Assembly (NCBI RefSeq): GCF_946479715.1
Contig: NZ_CAMLHF010000116.1
Coordinates: forward strand, 1 to 16,886
Direction of reading: 5' to 3'
DNA length: 16,886 nucleotides
Origin: an uncultured Pedobacter sp.
GTDB lineage: Bacteria; Bacteroidota; Bacteroidia; Sphingobacteriales; Sphingobacteriaceae
The first letter of the stretch is position 1; every line of letters begins with the position of its first letter. The position numbers and the translations under genes are program-made. Positions 1-7,049 of this stretch are shown here, one piece after another. The notes beneath the pieces were generated by a model. That model worked only from the letters and a program-made list of their open reading frames with translations, was not told where the DNA came from and made no database searches.

Positions 1-67
1 AGGGAAAATTGACTTGAATTTGGGTTTGAAAATGACCCTCCTATCCTTTGTTTGAGAAGACGATTTA

Positions 68-964
68 CTACTGTAAATTCTTTCTTTTTTTGTAGATCGG
101 ATAAAGGAAAACTGAACCCAAAATGAGTGCTGCTCCGAGGTAAAATCCGGTCGACATTGCCTCCTTAGTTCCAAAGAAAATGAAGGCTAAAAGGATGCCG
201 TAAACAGGTTCAAGATTGGTGATGAGTGCTACCCTAAAAGCCGACAAAGTTCGCATCACAGATACCCCGGCAACGTAGGCAAGTGCGGTGCAAATGGTGC
301 CCAAAACGGTAAGGTAAATCCAGTCGGTAACACTTAAATTGAATGCCTCGGTAAGTAAGCTTTGGTCGGCAAAACGATACAAAGTGATCCAGAAAAAGGC
401 ACCTGCAATCTCATAAAATCCAATGATTTTATGGTCGCTCTTTTGGACTAAAGTAGAATTTATGGTGGCAAATAAGCTCGATGCAAGGGCCGAAGCAAGC
501 CCGAAAATGATGCCTAAAGTGAACTTCGATTCGAATTTAAAGATCAGATATATGCCTGCAATGATGATTAAGCCGACGATGACATCAGGTATCAGGATGC
601 GTTGTTTCTTTATTAGAGGCTCTGAAATAGCCGTAAAAAGGGTAAAAGAAGAGAGGCATACAAGCGTTACAGATACTGTAGAAACCTTGATGGCATGAAA
701 GAATAATATCCAGTGTATGGCCACTATACTGCCTGTAAAAAAGAACTGTAGAAACTGCTTCTTGGTTACTTTAATGCTGGTTTTGGTAACCATAAAGTAG
801 ATAAACAGGGTTATGCTGGCTATCATTACTCTATACCATACCATTTGTACCGCATCTACAGATATTAATGCACCCAGGATGCCTGTAAAGCCCCATATGA
901 ACACAGTAAAATGCAGGATTAATAGGTTTCTGGTTACAGATGTTTCTGATGTAACCGGGGTCAT
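68..964 (-). CDS. EamA/DMT-superfamily transporter
   Basis: This is a 298-residue, strongly hydrophobic inner-membrane protein with about ten predicted membrane segments, laid out as two similar halves as in EamA (DUF6) transporters of the drug/metabolite transporter superfamily. The first half begins near residue 13 with a helix containing WGFTGILG. The second half, from about residue 150, contains FGLASALASSLFATINS and ends with the typical LEPVYGILLAFIFFGT segment near residues 250-267. Family members export amino acids, nucleotides or other metabolites; the substrate cannot be read from the sequence. The ATG overlaps the stop codon of the preceding lptG gene by one base (TAATG), so it is the last gene of a tgt-lptG-eamA unit and is probably translationally coupled. 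It ends in a basic cytoplasmic tail (KKRKN). Length is normal for the family and no damage is visible. Confidence 0.9.
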   Translation of the reverse strand: MTPVTSETSVTRNLLILHFTVFIWGFTGILGALISVDAVQMVWYRVMIASITLFIYFMVTKTSIKVTKKQFLQFFFTGSIVAIHWILFFHAIKVSTVSVTLVCLSSFTLFTAISEPLIKKQRILIPDVIVGLIIIAGIYLIFKFESKFTLGIIFGLASALASSLFATINSTLVQKSDHKIIGFYEIAGAFFWITLYRFADQSLLTEAFNLSVTDWIYLTVLGTICTALAYVAGVSVMRTLSAFRVALITNLEPVYGILLAFIFFGTKEAMSTGFYLGAALILGSVFLYPIYKKRKNLQ

Positions 965-2067
965 TATTTAGGTGCTTTTCTCAATAAATAATAGCCTAAC
1001 AGACCAAAGAATATTGTAGGTGCCAGTACTGCAAATAGCGGAGAAGTACCTCCTTTTAGGGAGAACATTTTGGCAAATTGGTTCATTACAATGTAGCCAA
1101 AGCTTAATAATATGCCTATTCCAAGAGGCAAACCAACACCTCCACGAACCTTTCTGGAAGATAATGCAACACCTATGAGGGTTAAAACAAACGCAGAAAG
1201 GGGATGTAGATAGCGTTTATATTGCTCAAATAATAGATCATTCCAAATACCTGTGCCTCTTATCTTTTCTTTTCTTATTTTATCTGATAACTCTTTGTTA
1301 CTCAGGTTCTCAAATATATTGTCGTAAGCCGAGAAATCATCCGGTCTCATGTCTAGTACAGTATCTTTAGGTTTTACCAATTCCCTTACAAAAGTCTCTT
1401 TAAGGCCATTAATATACCTTACAGAGTAGTTGGTTAGTCTCCATGATCTCTTTAAAGAATCGTAAGATATCTCTTCAGCAACAAGCTTTTTTGTCAATAC
1501 GTCGCCTTTGAAATTATCTAATGAGAACCTGCTTCCCTTCTTAGTTTTATTGTCAAAACTATCCATGTAGATGTACGTATTTGCATCTAATTTCATGTGG
1601 ATATTGTTCTTGCTTGGCGATGCATTCTTCTTTACATAGGTGTTCTCAAAGCTGTTTTTAAGCTGATTTGTATAAGGCAGAACGAACAGATTGGAAGCCA
1701 GATTTAGTGAAAATATGACGAATGCTGATATAAAATAGGGTAAAAGGAAGCGATTAAAGCTTACCCCGCCACTTAGGATAGGCACAATTTCGGTTTGATC
1801 AGCCATCTTTGCTGTAAAGAAGATTACCGCAATAAAATTGATCAATGGCGAGAGCATGTTAACGTAAAAAGGGATTGAACCTGCATAATACAGGGTTACA
1901 ACCTGCCAAAAGGTAAGGTTTGCGCTTAGAAAATCGTCAAGCTTTTCCGACAAGTCAAAAATAACAATGATCACTACAAATAAGGTCAGGGTGTATAGAA
2001 ACGTGCCCAGATACTTACTGATAATGTACCAGTCGATGATTTTAACCCTGTCTTTTAAGAAACTCAT
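964..2067 (-). CDS. lptG: LptF/LptG-family LPS export permease (probably LptG)
   Basis: A 367-residue YjgP/YjgQ (LptF/LptG) family protein. In the Lpt machine this permease pairs with LptF and the LptB ATPase to extract LPS from the inner membrane and push it towards the outer-membrane LptDE complex. The N-terminal part has three membrane helices (about residues 15-38, 60-85 and 108-130). A periplasmic soluble domain follows (about 135-275, with a run of beta-strand-like segments), then three C-terminal helices (about 285-362). The first helix is preceded by IIDWYIISKYLG, like the D-x-YI start of LptG. The short total length also fits LptG better than the longer LptF homologues of Bacteroidota, but LptF cannot be excluded. 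The ATG directly abuts the tgt stop codon (TAA-ATG, zero spacing), and its own stop overlaps the next ATG, indicating a co-transcribed unit. Confidence 0.88.
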   Translation of the reverse strand: MSFLKDRVKIIDWYIISKYLGTFLYTLTLFVVIIVIFDLSEKLDDFLSANLTFWQVVTLYYAGSIPFYVNMLSPLINFIAVIFFTAKMADQTEIVPILSGGVSFNRFLLPYFISAFVIFSLNLASNLFVLPYTNQLKNSFENTYVKKNASPSKNNIHMKLDANTYIYMDSFDNKTKKGSRFSLDNFKGDVLTKKLVAEEISYDSLKRSWRLTNYSVRYINGLKETFVRELVKPKDTVLDMRPDDFSAYDNIFENLSNKELSDKIRKEKIRGTGIWNDLLFEQYKRYLHPLSAFVLTLIGVALSSRKVRGGVGLPLGIGILLSFGYIVMNQFAKMFSLKGGTSPLFAVLAPTIFFGLLGYYLLRKAPK

Positions 2068-3198
2068 TTATAATTTATTCCCTAAGATAGTTACCATTTT
2101 GTTTTTCCATGCATAAAACTCACCTGCAATGATTTTTTCACGGGCTTGTTTAACCAACCAAAGATAGAAATGTAGGTTGTGCAGGGTAGCTATTTGTGCA
2201 CCTAAGATCTCTTTTGAGTGCATTAAGTGCCTCAAATATGCCTTAGAATATACCTGATCTGCATGCAGGTCGCTGTCGGCTTCAATTGGCGAGAAATCAT
2301 TTGCCCACTTCTTGTTGCCTATATTAATGATACCATTTTTAGTGAAAAGCATACCATTTCTGGCATTTCTTGTAGGCATTACACAGTCAAACATATCTAC
2401 ACCTAACGCAATATTCTCTAAAATATTGATAGGAGTGCCCACACCCATTAAATAACGTGGTTTTTCATATGGTAAAATATCACATACTACTTCAGTCATG
2501 CCGTACATTTCTTCAGCAGGTTCACCTACAGAAAGGCCGCCTATTGCATTACCTTCACGGTCCATAGATGCAATAAATTCGGCAGATTTTTTCCTCAGAT
2601 CTTTATAGACTGAACCCTGTACAATAGGGAAAAGGGTTTGGTTAAAGCCGTATTTTGGTTCTGTCGAGTCAAAACGTGCACAGCAGCGCTTTAACCAGCG
2701 ATGGGTCATGTTAATAGAAGATGCCGCATACTTATAATCGCACGGATACGGTGTACATTCATCAAACGCCATGATAATGTCGGCCCCAATGGTACGTTGT
2801 ATATCCATTGCGTATTCCGGTGTAAATAGATGCTTTGAACCGTCAATATGTGAATTAAATGTAACTCCTTCTTCTTTGATCTTTCTTACTTTGCTCAAAG
2901 AATACACCTGATAGCCACCACTGTCGGTTAAAATAGGACGGTCCCAGCCTATAAATTTGTGTAATCCACCGGCTTGTTCCAGTACATCTAACCCTGGTCT
3001 AAGATATAAATGGTAGGTGTTTCCAAGAATTATTTTGGCATCGATATCATTTTTAAGCTCTCTTTGATGTACTGCTTTAACTGTTCCTGCAGTGCCTACG
3101 GGCATAAAAATAGGAGTTTGTATCTCTCCGTGATCTGTTGTAATTGTCCCTGCTCTTGCTTTTGAATGTATATCTTTTGCCTCTAAACTAAACTTCAT
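2068..3198 (-). CDS. tgt: tRNA-guanine transglycosylase (Tgt)
   Basis: A 376-residue TIM-barrel enzyme that exchanges guanine-34 of tRNAs with GUN anticodons for preQ1 in queuosine synthesis, in the cytoplasm. Visible family motifs are PIFMPVGTAGTVK (29-41), the general-base region ILTDSGGYQVYSL with Asp92, GGLSVGEP (220-227), YLMGVGTP (249-256) and the nucleophile region MFDCVMPTRNARNG with Asp271. Length is typical. The striking departure is in the C-terminal part: the usual CxCxxC zinc ligands are absent, and the aligned stretch at 309-314 reads SDLHAD just before YSKAYLRHL. The catalytic residues are intact, so it is probably active. I believe other Bacteroidota homologues share this loss, but could not check. 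First gene of the tgt-lptG-eamA operon. A TAnnTTTG-type -7 box lies about 70 bases upstream of the ATG. Confidence 0.96.
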   Translation of the reverse strand: MKFSLEAKDIHSKARAGTITTDHGEIQTPIFMPVGTAGTVKAVHQRELKNDIDAKIILGNTYHLYLRPGLDVLEQAGGLHKFIGWDRPILTDSGGYQVYSLSKVRKIKEEGVTFNSHIDGSKHLFTPEYAMDIQRTIGADIIMAFDECTPYPCDYKYAASSINMTHRWLKRCCARFDSTEPKYGFNQTLFPIVQGSVYKDLRKKSAEFIASMDREGNAIGGLSVGEPAEEMYGMTEVVCDILPYEKPRYLMGVGTPINILENIALGVDMFDCVMPTRNARNGMLFTKNGIINIGNKKWANDFSPIEADSDLHADQVYSKAYLRHLMHSKEILGAQIATLHNLHFYLWLVKQAREKIIAGEFYAWKNKMVTILGNKL

Positions 3199-3266
3199 CT
3201 ATGTATGTTTATTGATTTTTGATTAGAGTAAGTTAGTGTGTAATCTCCCTCTTCAAAAAATCAGGG

Positions 3267-3274
3267 CAAAAGTA
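3267..3274 (-). promoter_or_regulatory. Candidate -7 box for the tgt operon
   Basis: Read on the minus strand the bases are TACTTTTG, an exact match to the Bacteroidota TAnnTTTG element. Transcription would start near 3260, giving a leader of about 60 bases for tgt. No TTTG is present at the expected 19-base spacing upstream, so this is a -7 match only. Confidence 0.35.
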
Positions 3275-3369
3275 GCAAAAAACCAGCTATTTACGGGCTA
3301 AAATTTTTATCAACATAAATGTGCATTACTGATTAAAAATGAGAAATTTGCCAGTTACAAAAATACATC

Positions 3370-4491
3370 GTGGAATTAACCTTAATTGAGAGCTGCTTGC
3401 TCGGCGCTTTAATCTTTTGCTTCTTAATACAGCTATATTTTAGCCTCTTTGTTCACTTAAAACTTGCTCTGGTTAAAGTCGATCCTATCCCCGAAACAGG
3501 TAGAAAACCGCTAAGTGTTGTCATTTGTGCACGCAATGAAGTTAATAACCTTACAGAATACTTGCCTTCTGTTTTGGAGCAGAATTATCCTGATTATGAG
3601 GTTGTTGTTGTTAACGACAGGTCGTGGGACGGTACACGCGAATTATTGGAAACCTTTGAAAAACAATATAAGCACCTTAAAGTTGTTCATGTAAATGAAG
3701 GAGAAAAGTTTATAGCAGGTAAGAAATTTGCAGTTACGATGGGTATTAAAGCAGCCACAAATGAATGGCTTGTTTTTACAGATGCTGATTGTTTGCCTGC
3801 CTCACAAGATTGGTTACTGGGTATGCAGCAACCTGAGGATGAGCATGTGGATATACTTTTAGGTTACTCTCCTTACATAAAAAAGAGAGGGATATTGAAT
3901 GCCTTAATTCGTTTTGAGACATTTTTTACAGCAGTAAATTACCTTTCATTTGCATTAAAAGGTATGCCTTACATGGGGGTTGGCCGCAATATGGCGTATA
4001 AGAAATCATTATTCTTTAAGAAAAAAGGGTTTGCGGCGCACATGCATATACCTTCGGGTGATGACGATCTTTTTGTAAACGCCCATGCAACCAGGAGTAA
4101 TACAGTAATTTCGATCAATAAGGATGCTCATGTTTGGAGCGAACCAAATACAAGCTTTGGTGCTTATCTGAGGCAGAAGAAAAGACATTTTGGAGCAGGT
4201 AAAATGTATAAAGGAAAACATAAGTTTATCCTTTCATCACAGATTATTATTCAATTCCTGTTTTATGCTTTCTTTACAGCATTGTTGTTCTTTAAAGCTA
4301 CCTTATATATATCACTTGGTGTTTTTGTGTTGAGTATTATAATAAGGTGTTTTGTTTACCCACGCCTTTTAAAGCGGTTAAGTTATGGTAATTTAAGCAT
4401 TTGGTTTCCTGTTTTGGATATTCTATTGTTCATTTTTCTAGTGTTTAACGGCATTGTGTCTATATTTGTTAAAAAAGTACAGTGGAAATAA
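3370..4491 (+). CDS. Membrane-anchored family 2 glycosyltransferase
   Basis: A 373-residue GT2 (GT-A fold) enzyme that would transfer a sugar from a nucleotide donor on the cytoplasmic face of the membrane. It has an N-terminal membrane segment (about 8-30). The catalytic domain starts with PLSVVICARNE (47-57), then VVNDRSWDGT (80-89), a DxD motif in TDADC (137-141), the acid region SGDDD (229-233), and QKKRH at 269-273, corresponding to QxxRW with His replacing Trp. Two or three further membrane helices follow (about 288-308, 312-330 and 345-366). The layout resembles processive or lipid-linked GT2 enzymes; acceptor and product are unknown. The start is GTG, chosen because it begins directly before the first hydrophobic segment. 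A weak promoter-like GAAATTTG lies at 3343-3350. Its last 10 bases overlap rsmG, so the two are co-transcribed. Confidence 0.9.
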   Translation: MELTLIESCLLGALIFCFLIQLYFSLFVHLKLALVKVDPIPETGRKPLSVVICARNEVNNLTEYLPSVLEQNYPDYEVVVVNDRSWDGTRELLETFEKQYKHLKVVHVNEGEKFIAGKKFAVTMGIKAATNEWLVFTDADCLPASQDWLLGMQQPEDEHVDILLGYSPYIKKRGILNALIRFETFFTAVNYLSFALKGMPYMGVGRNMAYKKSLFFKKKGFAAHMHIPSGDDDLFVNAHATRSNTVISINKDAHVWSEPNTSFGAYLRQKKRHFGAGKMYKGKHKFILSSQIIIQFLFYAFFTALLFFKATLYISLGVFVLSIIIRCFVYPRLLKRLSYGNLSIWFPVLDILLFIFLVFNGIVSIFVKKVQWK

Positions 4492-5114
4492 AGTCTACTC
4501 TAATACAGAAATATTTTAAGGAGCTAACTGATCAGCAGATAGCTCAGTTCGATCAATTGTATGAATTGTATAGTTTCTGGAATTCCCAGATCAATGTAAT
4601 TTCAAGAAAAGATATTGATGAGTTATATGAACGCCATATTCTTCACTCCCTGGGAATTGCCAAATTCTGCACTTTCAAAGCAGGGGAACGGGTATTAGAT
4701 GTTGGTACCGGAGGTGGTTTTCCTGGAATTCCTTTGGCTATTCTTTTTCCAGAAACTCAGTTCCATCTGGTTGATTCTATTGGTAAAAAGATTAAAGTAG
4801 TTACTGAAGTAGCTGCGGCATTGGGTTTAAAGAATGTTAAAGCCAGTCACTTAAGAGCTGAACAGATTGCCGACAAGTACGATTTTGTGGTTTCCAGGGC
4901 GGTTACCAGGCTTATAGACTTTTATCCTTGGGTAAAAGGCAAGTTTAATAAAGATTCTAAAAATGCCATTCCTAATGGTATACTATATTTAAAAGGTGGT
5001 GATTTAAAAGAAGAGATTTCTGAATCACGACTGAAAGCGGAATTATATCCGCTTTCAGCTTACTTTGAAGAAGAGTTTTTTGAAACCAAATACGTGGTTT
5101 ACATACCGCAGTAA
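4482..5114 (+). CDS. rsmG: 16S rRNA (guanine-527-N7)-methyltransferase RsmG
   Basis: A 210-residue Rossmann-fold methyltransferase, close to the usual RsmG length (E. coli about 207). It uses SAM to methylate N7 of G527 in the 530 loop of 16S rRNA; in other bacteria, loss of RsmG gives low-level streptomycin resistance. Recognisable features are the N-terminal substrate region with NVISRKDIDELYERHILHSL (38-57), the SAM-binding motif VLDVGTGGGFPGIPLAI (71-87), and VSRAV (137-141). The GTG start lies inside the end of the glycosyltransferase gene, with a 10-base overlap. The 3' part of the gene carries a perfect 10-bp inverted repeat at 5031-5058. The stop is only 3 bases from the stop of the convergent M56 peptidase gene, leaving no room for a separate terminator. 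Confidence 0.96.
   Translation: MEIKSTLIQKYFKELTDQQIAQFDQLYELYSFWNSQINVISRKDIDELYERHILHSLGIAKFCTFKAGERVLDVGTGGGFPGIPLAILFPETQFHLVDSIGKKIKVVTEVAAALGLKNVKASHLRAEQIADKYDFVVSRAVTRLIDFYPWVKGKFNKDSKNAIPNGILYLKGGDLKEEISESRLKAELYPLSAYFEEEFFETKYVVYIPQ
5031..5058. repeat. Perfect 10-bp inverted repeat inside rsmG
   Basis: CTGAAAGCGG at 5031-5040 and CCGCTTTCAG at 5049-5058 are exact reverse complements separated by 8 bases. The element lies about 55 bases before the rsmG stop and about 60 bases beyond the stop of the convergent M56 gene, so it would form a hairpin in both transcripts. No T-run follows immediately on either strand, so it does not look like a standard intrinsic terminator. Confidence 0.75.
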
Positions 5115-5117
5115 GGT

Positions 5118-6539
5118 TTAATCAGCTGGTTTTGCCTCGAAAATCACTGTGCCTTTTTGTATTGTTTTGGCCTCTTTTGTAGGTTTGCTTTGTAGTTTAC
5201 TTGGTGCAGGGTTGTTTTTAGATGACCCTAATTCGCCTCTGCCAATAGAAGTTATTTTTTGCCCCTTTATTTCTACAGCTTGTTCTTCATTCTTAACAGG
5301 TGCTAGTTCATCGTTTACGCGGATATTTATTGATTTTACCTCTTCTTTAACCGGCTCTAATGGAGGTGGAGGAGGTGGCACCGGTTTATCCGGAACTACA
5401 ATTGGCGGTGGAAACTTCACTTTTTTATTCGATGAACCTTTTTTAGGAGCTCTCGGGGCATCTGGTTTTACTATTGGTGGCGGGAATTTGACCGTTTTAA
5501 CTACAGGAGGAGGAGGAGGTGGTACTACTCTGATTTCTGTAATCTGACCATCTTTAGTTGGTTTAGATTTTGCCCCTGCTTTGATCTTAACCTCTTTTAC
5601 TTCAGTTGTTTTTTTCTTAGGCGTTTCCTGTTTTACAGATTGATTGGACTCGTATTTCTCCGGATACAGGTCTATCATCTTATAATCTTTAGTAAACGCC
5701 ATGGTGGACGCGCAGAGCATTCCTCCCGCAATTGGCAATGCAAACAGGAGTTTGAGCCTCGCTCTTCCCGTTGACTTTTCTTTGTTTAACATGTTAATTC
5801 TCCTTTTTAATATTGATTGATTGAATATTTGATTGGTAAGCTGATTTGGTACAATACCAAAGGAATTTTGAATCAGAAACATAGCATATTGATGTTTGTG
5901 AATGTCCTTATGTGTTGTGATGTCATCAGCGATGTATTCGTGCAGAAGTTTAATTTCTTTTTTAATGAAATAGGTAATGGGATTAAACCATGATACGATT
6001 TGAATGATTTCAAAGAAAATGATATCTAAACTATGTCTCTGCTGTATATGCACCATTTCATGTTTAAGAATGGTGTTTTTCTCTTGTACTGATGGATTTA
6101 AGAATAATAGGTTAAAGAATGAGAAGGCGGCATGTGATTCACCTAATTCTACATATGTTACCTTTCCTGATTTCTGTTTTTTAGCATTAATAGAGAGTAA
6201 AATGATCTTGTATATGCTCATTGCCATTTTTATTGCAAAAAATAAGGCCATAAAGAGATAGCAACACATCAATAGATCGTTTATCGTGAGTACGTTAGTT
6301 TTTTCGGGCACTTGTGCTAGTTGAACTGATAAGACTCTGACTTCCTTTTGATTGTTTAATAGGTTATTGAGGTAGCCTACCTGCAAAAGCGGAATAATAA
6401 AAGCTATAATACTCGTTATAATAAGGTAATACCTATTTAAGGAATAGAAAGTTTCCTTATGCAAAAGCAAACGGTAGAAGCCGTAAAACGCAGCTAAATA
6501 TAGGTTAGCTTCCAGCAGATAGTACAACCAGTTCATCAT
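5118..6539 (-). CDS. M56-family (BlaR1-like) membrane metallopeptidase with proline-rich C-terminus
   Basis: A 473-residue integral membrane zinc peptidase of the BlaR1/MecR1 family. Membrane helices lie near residues 3-25, 36-58 and 85-115, and a further one near 262-283. The zinc site is HEMVH (160-164) with the downstream glutamate in HEYIAD (200-205). In BlaR1 this domain relays a signal and triggers cleavage of the paired BlaI repressor. Here the C-terminal region after the last helix is not a penicillin-binding sensor. It is about 190 residues of Lys/Pro-rich, apparently disordered sequence with two PPPPPP runs and a repeated KFPPPIV-x-PD unit (351-360, 375-384), somewhat like a TonB spacer. 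The signal sensed is therefore unknown. The start overlaps the BlaI-like gene by 4 bases (ATGA), showing one operon. Function as a BlaI-linked regulator is inference from pairing. Confidence 0.88.
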   Translation of the reverse strand: MMNWLYYLLEANLYLAAFYGFYRLLLHKETFYSLNRYYLIITSIIAFIIPLLQVGYLNNLLNNQKEVRVLSVQLAQVPEKTNVLTINDLLMCCYLFMALFFAIKMAMSIYKIILLSINAKKQKSGKVTYVELGESHAAFSFFNLLFLNPSVQEKNTILKHEMVHIQQRHSLDIIFFEIIQIVSWFNPITYFIKKEIKLLHEYIADDITTHKDIHKHQYAMFLIQNSFGIVPNQLTNQIFNQSILKRRINMLNKEKSTGRARLKLLFALPIAGGMLCASTMAFTKDYKMIDLYPEKYESNQSVKQETPKKKTTEVKEVKIKAGAKSKPTKDGQITEIRVVPPPPPPVVKTVKFPPPIVKPDAPRAPKKGSSNKKVKFPPPIVVPDKPVPPPPPPLEPVKEEVKSINIRVNDELAPVKNEEQAVEIKGQKITSIGRGELGSSKNNPAPSKLQSKPTKEAKTIQKGTVIFEAKPAD

Positions 6540-6907
6540 TTCTTGTTTTTAAGTTTTTCAGCAAGTTGGATCAATTCATCAAGCTCATCCATGTCCATGT
6601 TTTTCTCTTTTACAAGGAAGGATACCAGGCTCTGATAAGAATTTTCAAAGTAATTGTTCATTACTTTATCAAATGCAAAGTGTTTGTATTCGTCTTCAGT
6701 TATTATTGGGAAGTAGATATGGGTGTTGCCAACGGCCTTATGATCTATAAACCCTTTGCCCTCCAATACTCTGATTACCGTTGATACAGTATTGTAGGCT
6801 GGTTTTGGTGGGGTCATTTTGTCTATAACATCCTTTACCAGCCCCTCTTTTATTTCCCATAAAATTAGCATTACCTGTTCTTCCGCCTTTGTAAGTTCTC
6901 TCATCAT
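6536..6907 (-). CDS. BlaI/MecI/CopY-family transcriptional repressor
   Basis: A 123-residue winged-helix repressor of the usual BlaI length. The N-terminal domain (about 4-75) contains LTKAEEQVMLILWEIKEG and YNTVSTVIRVLEGKGFIDH, the recognition-helix region typical of BlaI/MecI. The C-terminal part (about 80-120) is the helical dimerisation arm. In characterised systems the dimer binds dyads in its own promoter and is removed by proteolysis triggered by the adjacent M56 peptidase. Here the peptidase gene overlaps by 4 bases downstream, and two operator-like dyads (6939-6952 and 6955-6976) lie 30-70 bases upstream, so autoregulation is likely. Two consecutive ATGs (6907 and 6904) could serve as start; I use the first. 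Whether other genes, such as the divergent dprA, are also controlled is unknown. Confidence 0.92.
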   Translation of the reverse strand: MMRELTKAEEQVMLILWEIKEGLVKDVIDKMTPPKPAYNTVSTVIRVLEGKGFIDHKAVGNTHIYFPIITEDEYKHFAFDKVMNNYFENSYQSLVSFLVKEKNMDMDELDELIQLAEKLKNKK

Positions 6908-6938
6908 GTATTAAATATTGTTGTTAATTAAAGTTACT

Positions 6939-6976
6939 ACTATTTTTATAGTTTACAAACTATTTTTGTAGTTTGT
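6939..6976. promoter_or_regulatory. Paired BlaI-type operators in the blaI-dprA divergent region
   Basis: Two similar dyads sit 20 bases apart. The first, at 6939-6952, is ACTAT-TTTT-ATAGT. The second, at 6955-6976, has 8-bp arms ACAAACTA and TAGTTTGT around a 6-base centre. Both share ACTA...TAGT, which fits the dyad form of BlaI/MecI operators, and the 20-base period puts them on one face of the helix. The second overlaps a TAGTTTG -7-like sequence on the minus strand and an exact TAnnTTTG (TATTTTTG, 6961-6968) on the plus strand pointing at dprA. Binding is inferred from position and symmetry. Confidence 0.65.
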
Positions 6977-6983
6977 TTTTAAT

Positions 6984-7000
6984 TATCTGATTTTCAGATA
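6984..7000. repeat. 7-bp dyad with 3-base centre upstream of dprA
   Basis: TATCTGA and TCAGATA flank TTT in the divergent blaI/dprA region, 8 bases beyond the second operator-like dyad. Its sequence differs from the BlaI-like dyads. It could be another regulator's site or a small hairpin in the dprA leader. Confidence 0.5.
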
Positions 7001-7049
7001 TATATATTAGAGCGTTGGTTGGTGGTTAAATAAATATATAATTTAGCCC

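Noticed and set aside
1..67. Possible gene end or terminator at the left edge
   Set aside because: No hairpin with a U-run or recognisable coding sequence could be made out in these 67 bases.
5149..5547. Open frame on the plus strand with glycine-rich runs
   Set aside because: It is the antisense shadow of the proline-rich tail of the M56 peptidase; CCN proline codons read as glycine on the other strand. The sense gene has clear family motifs.
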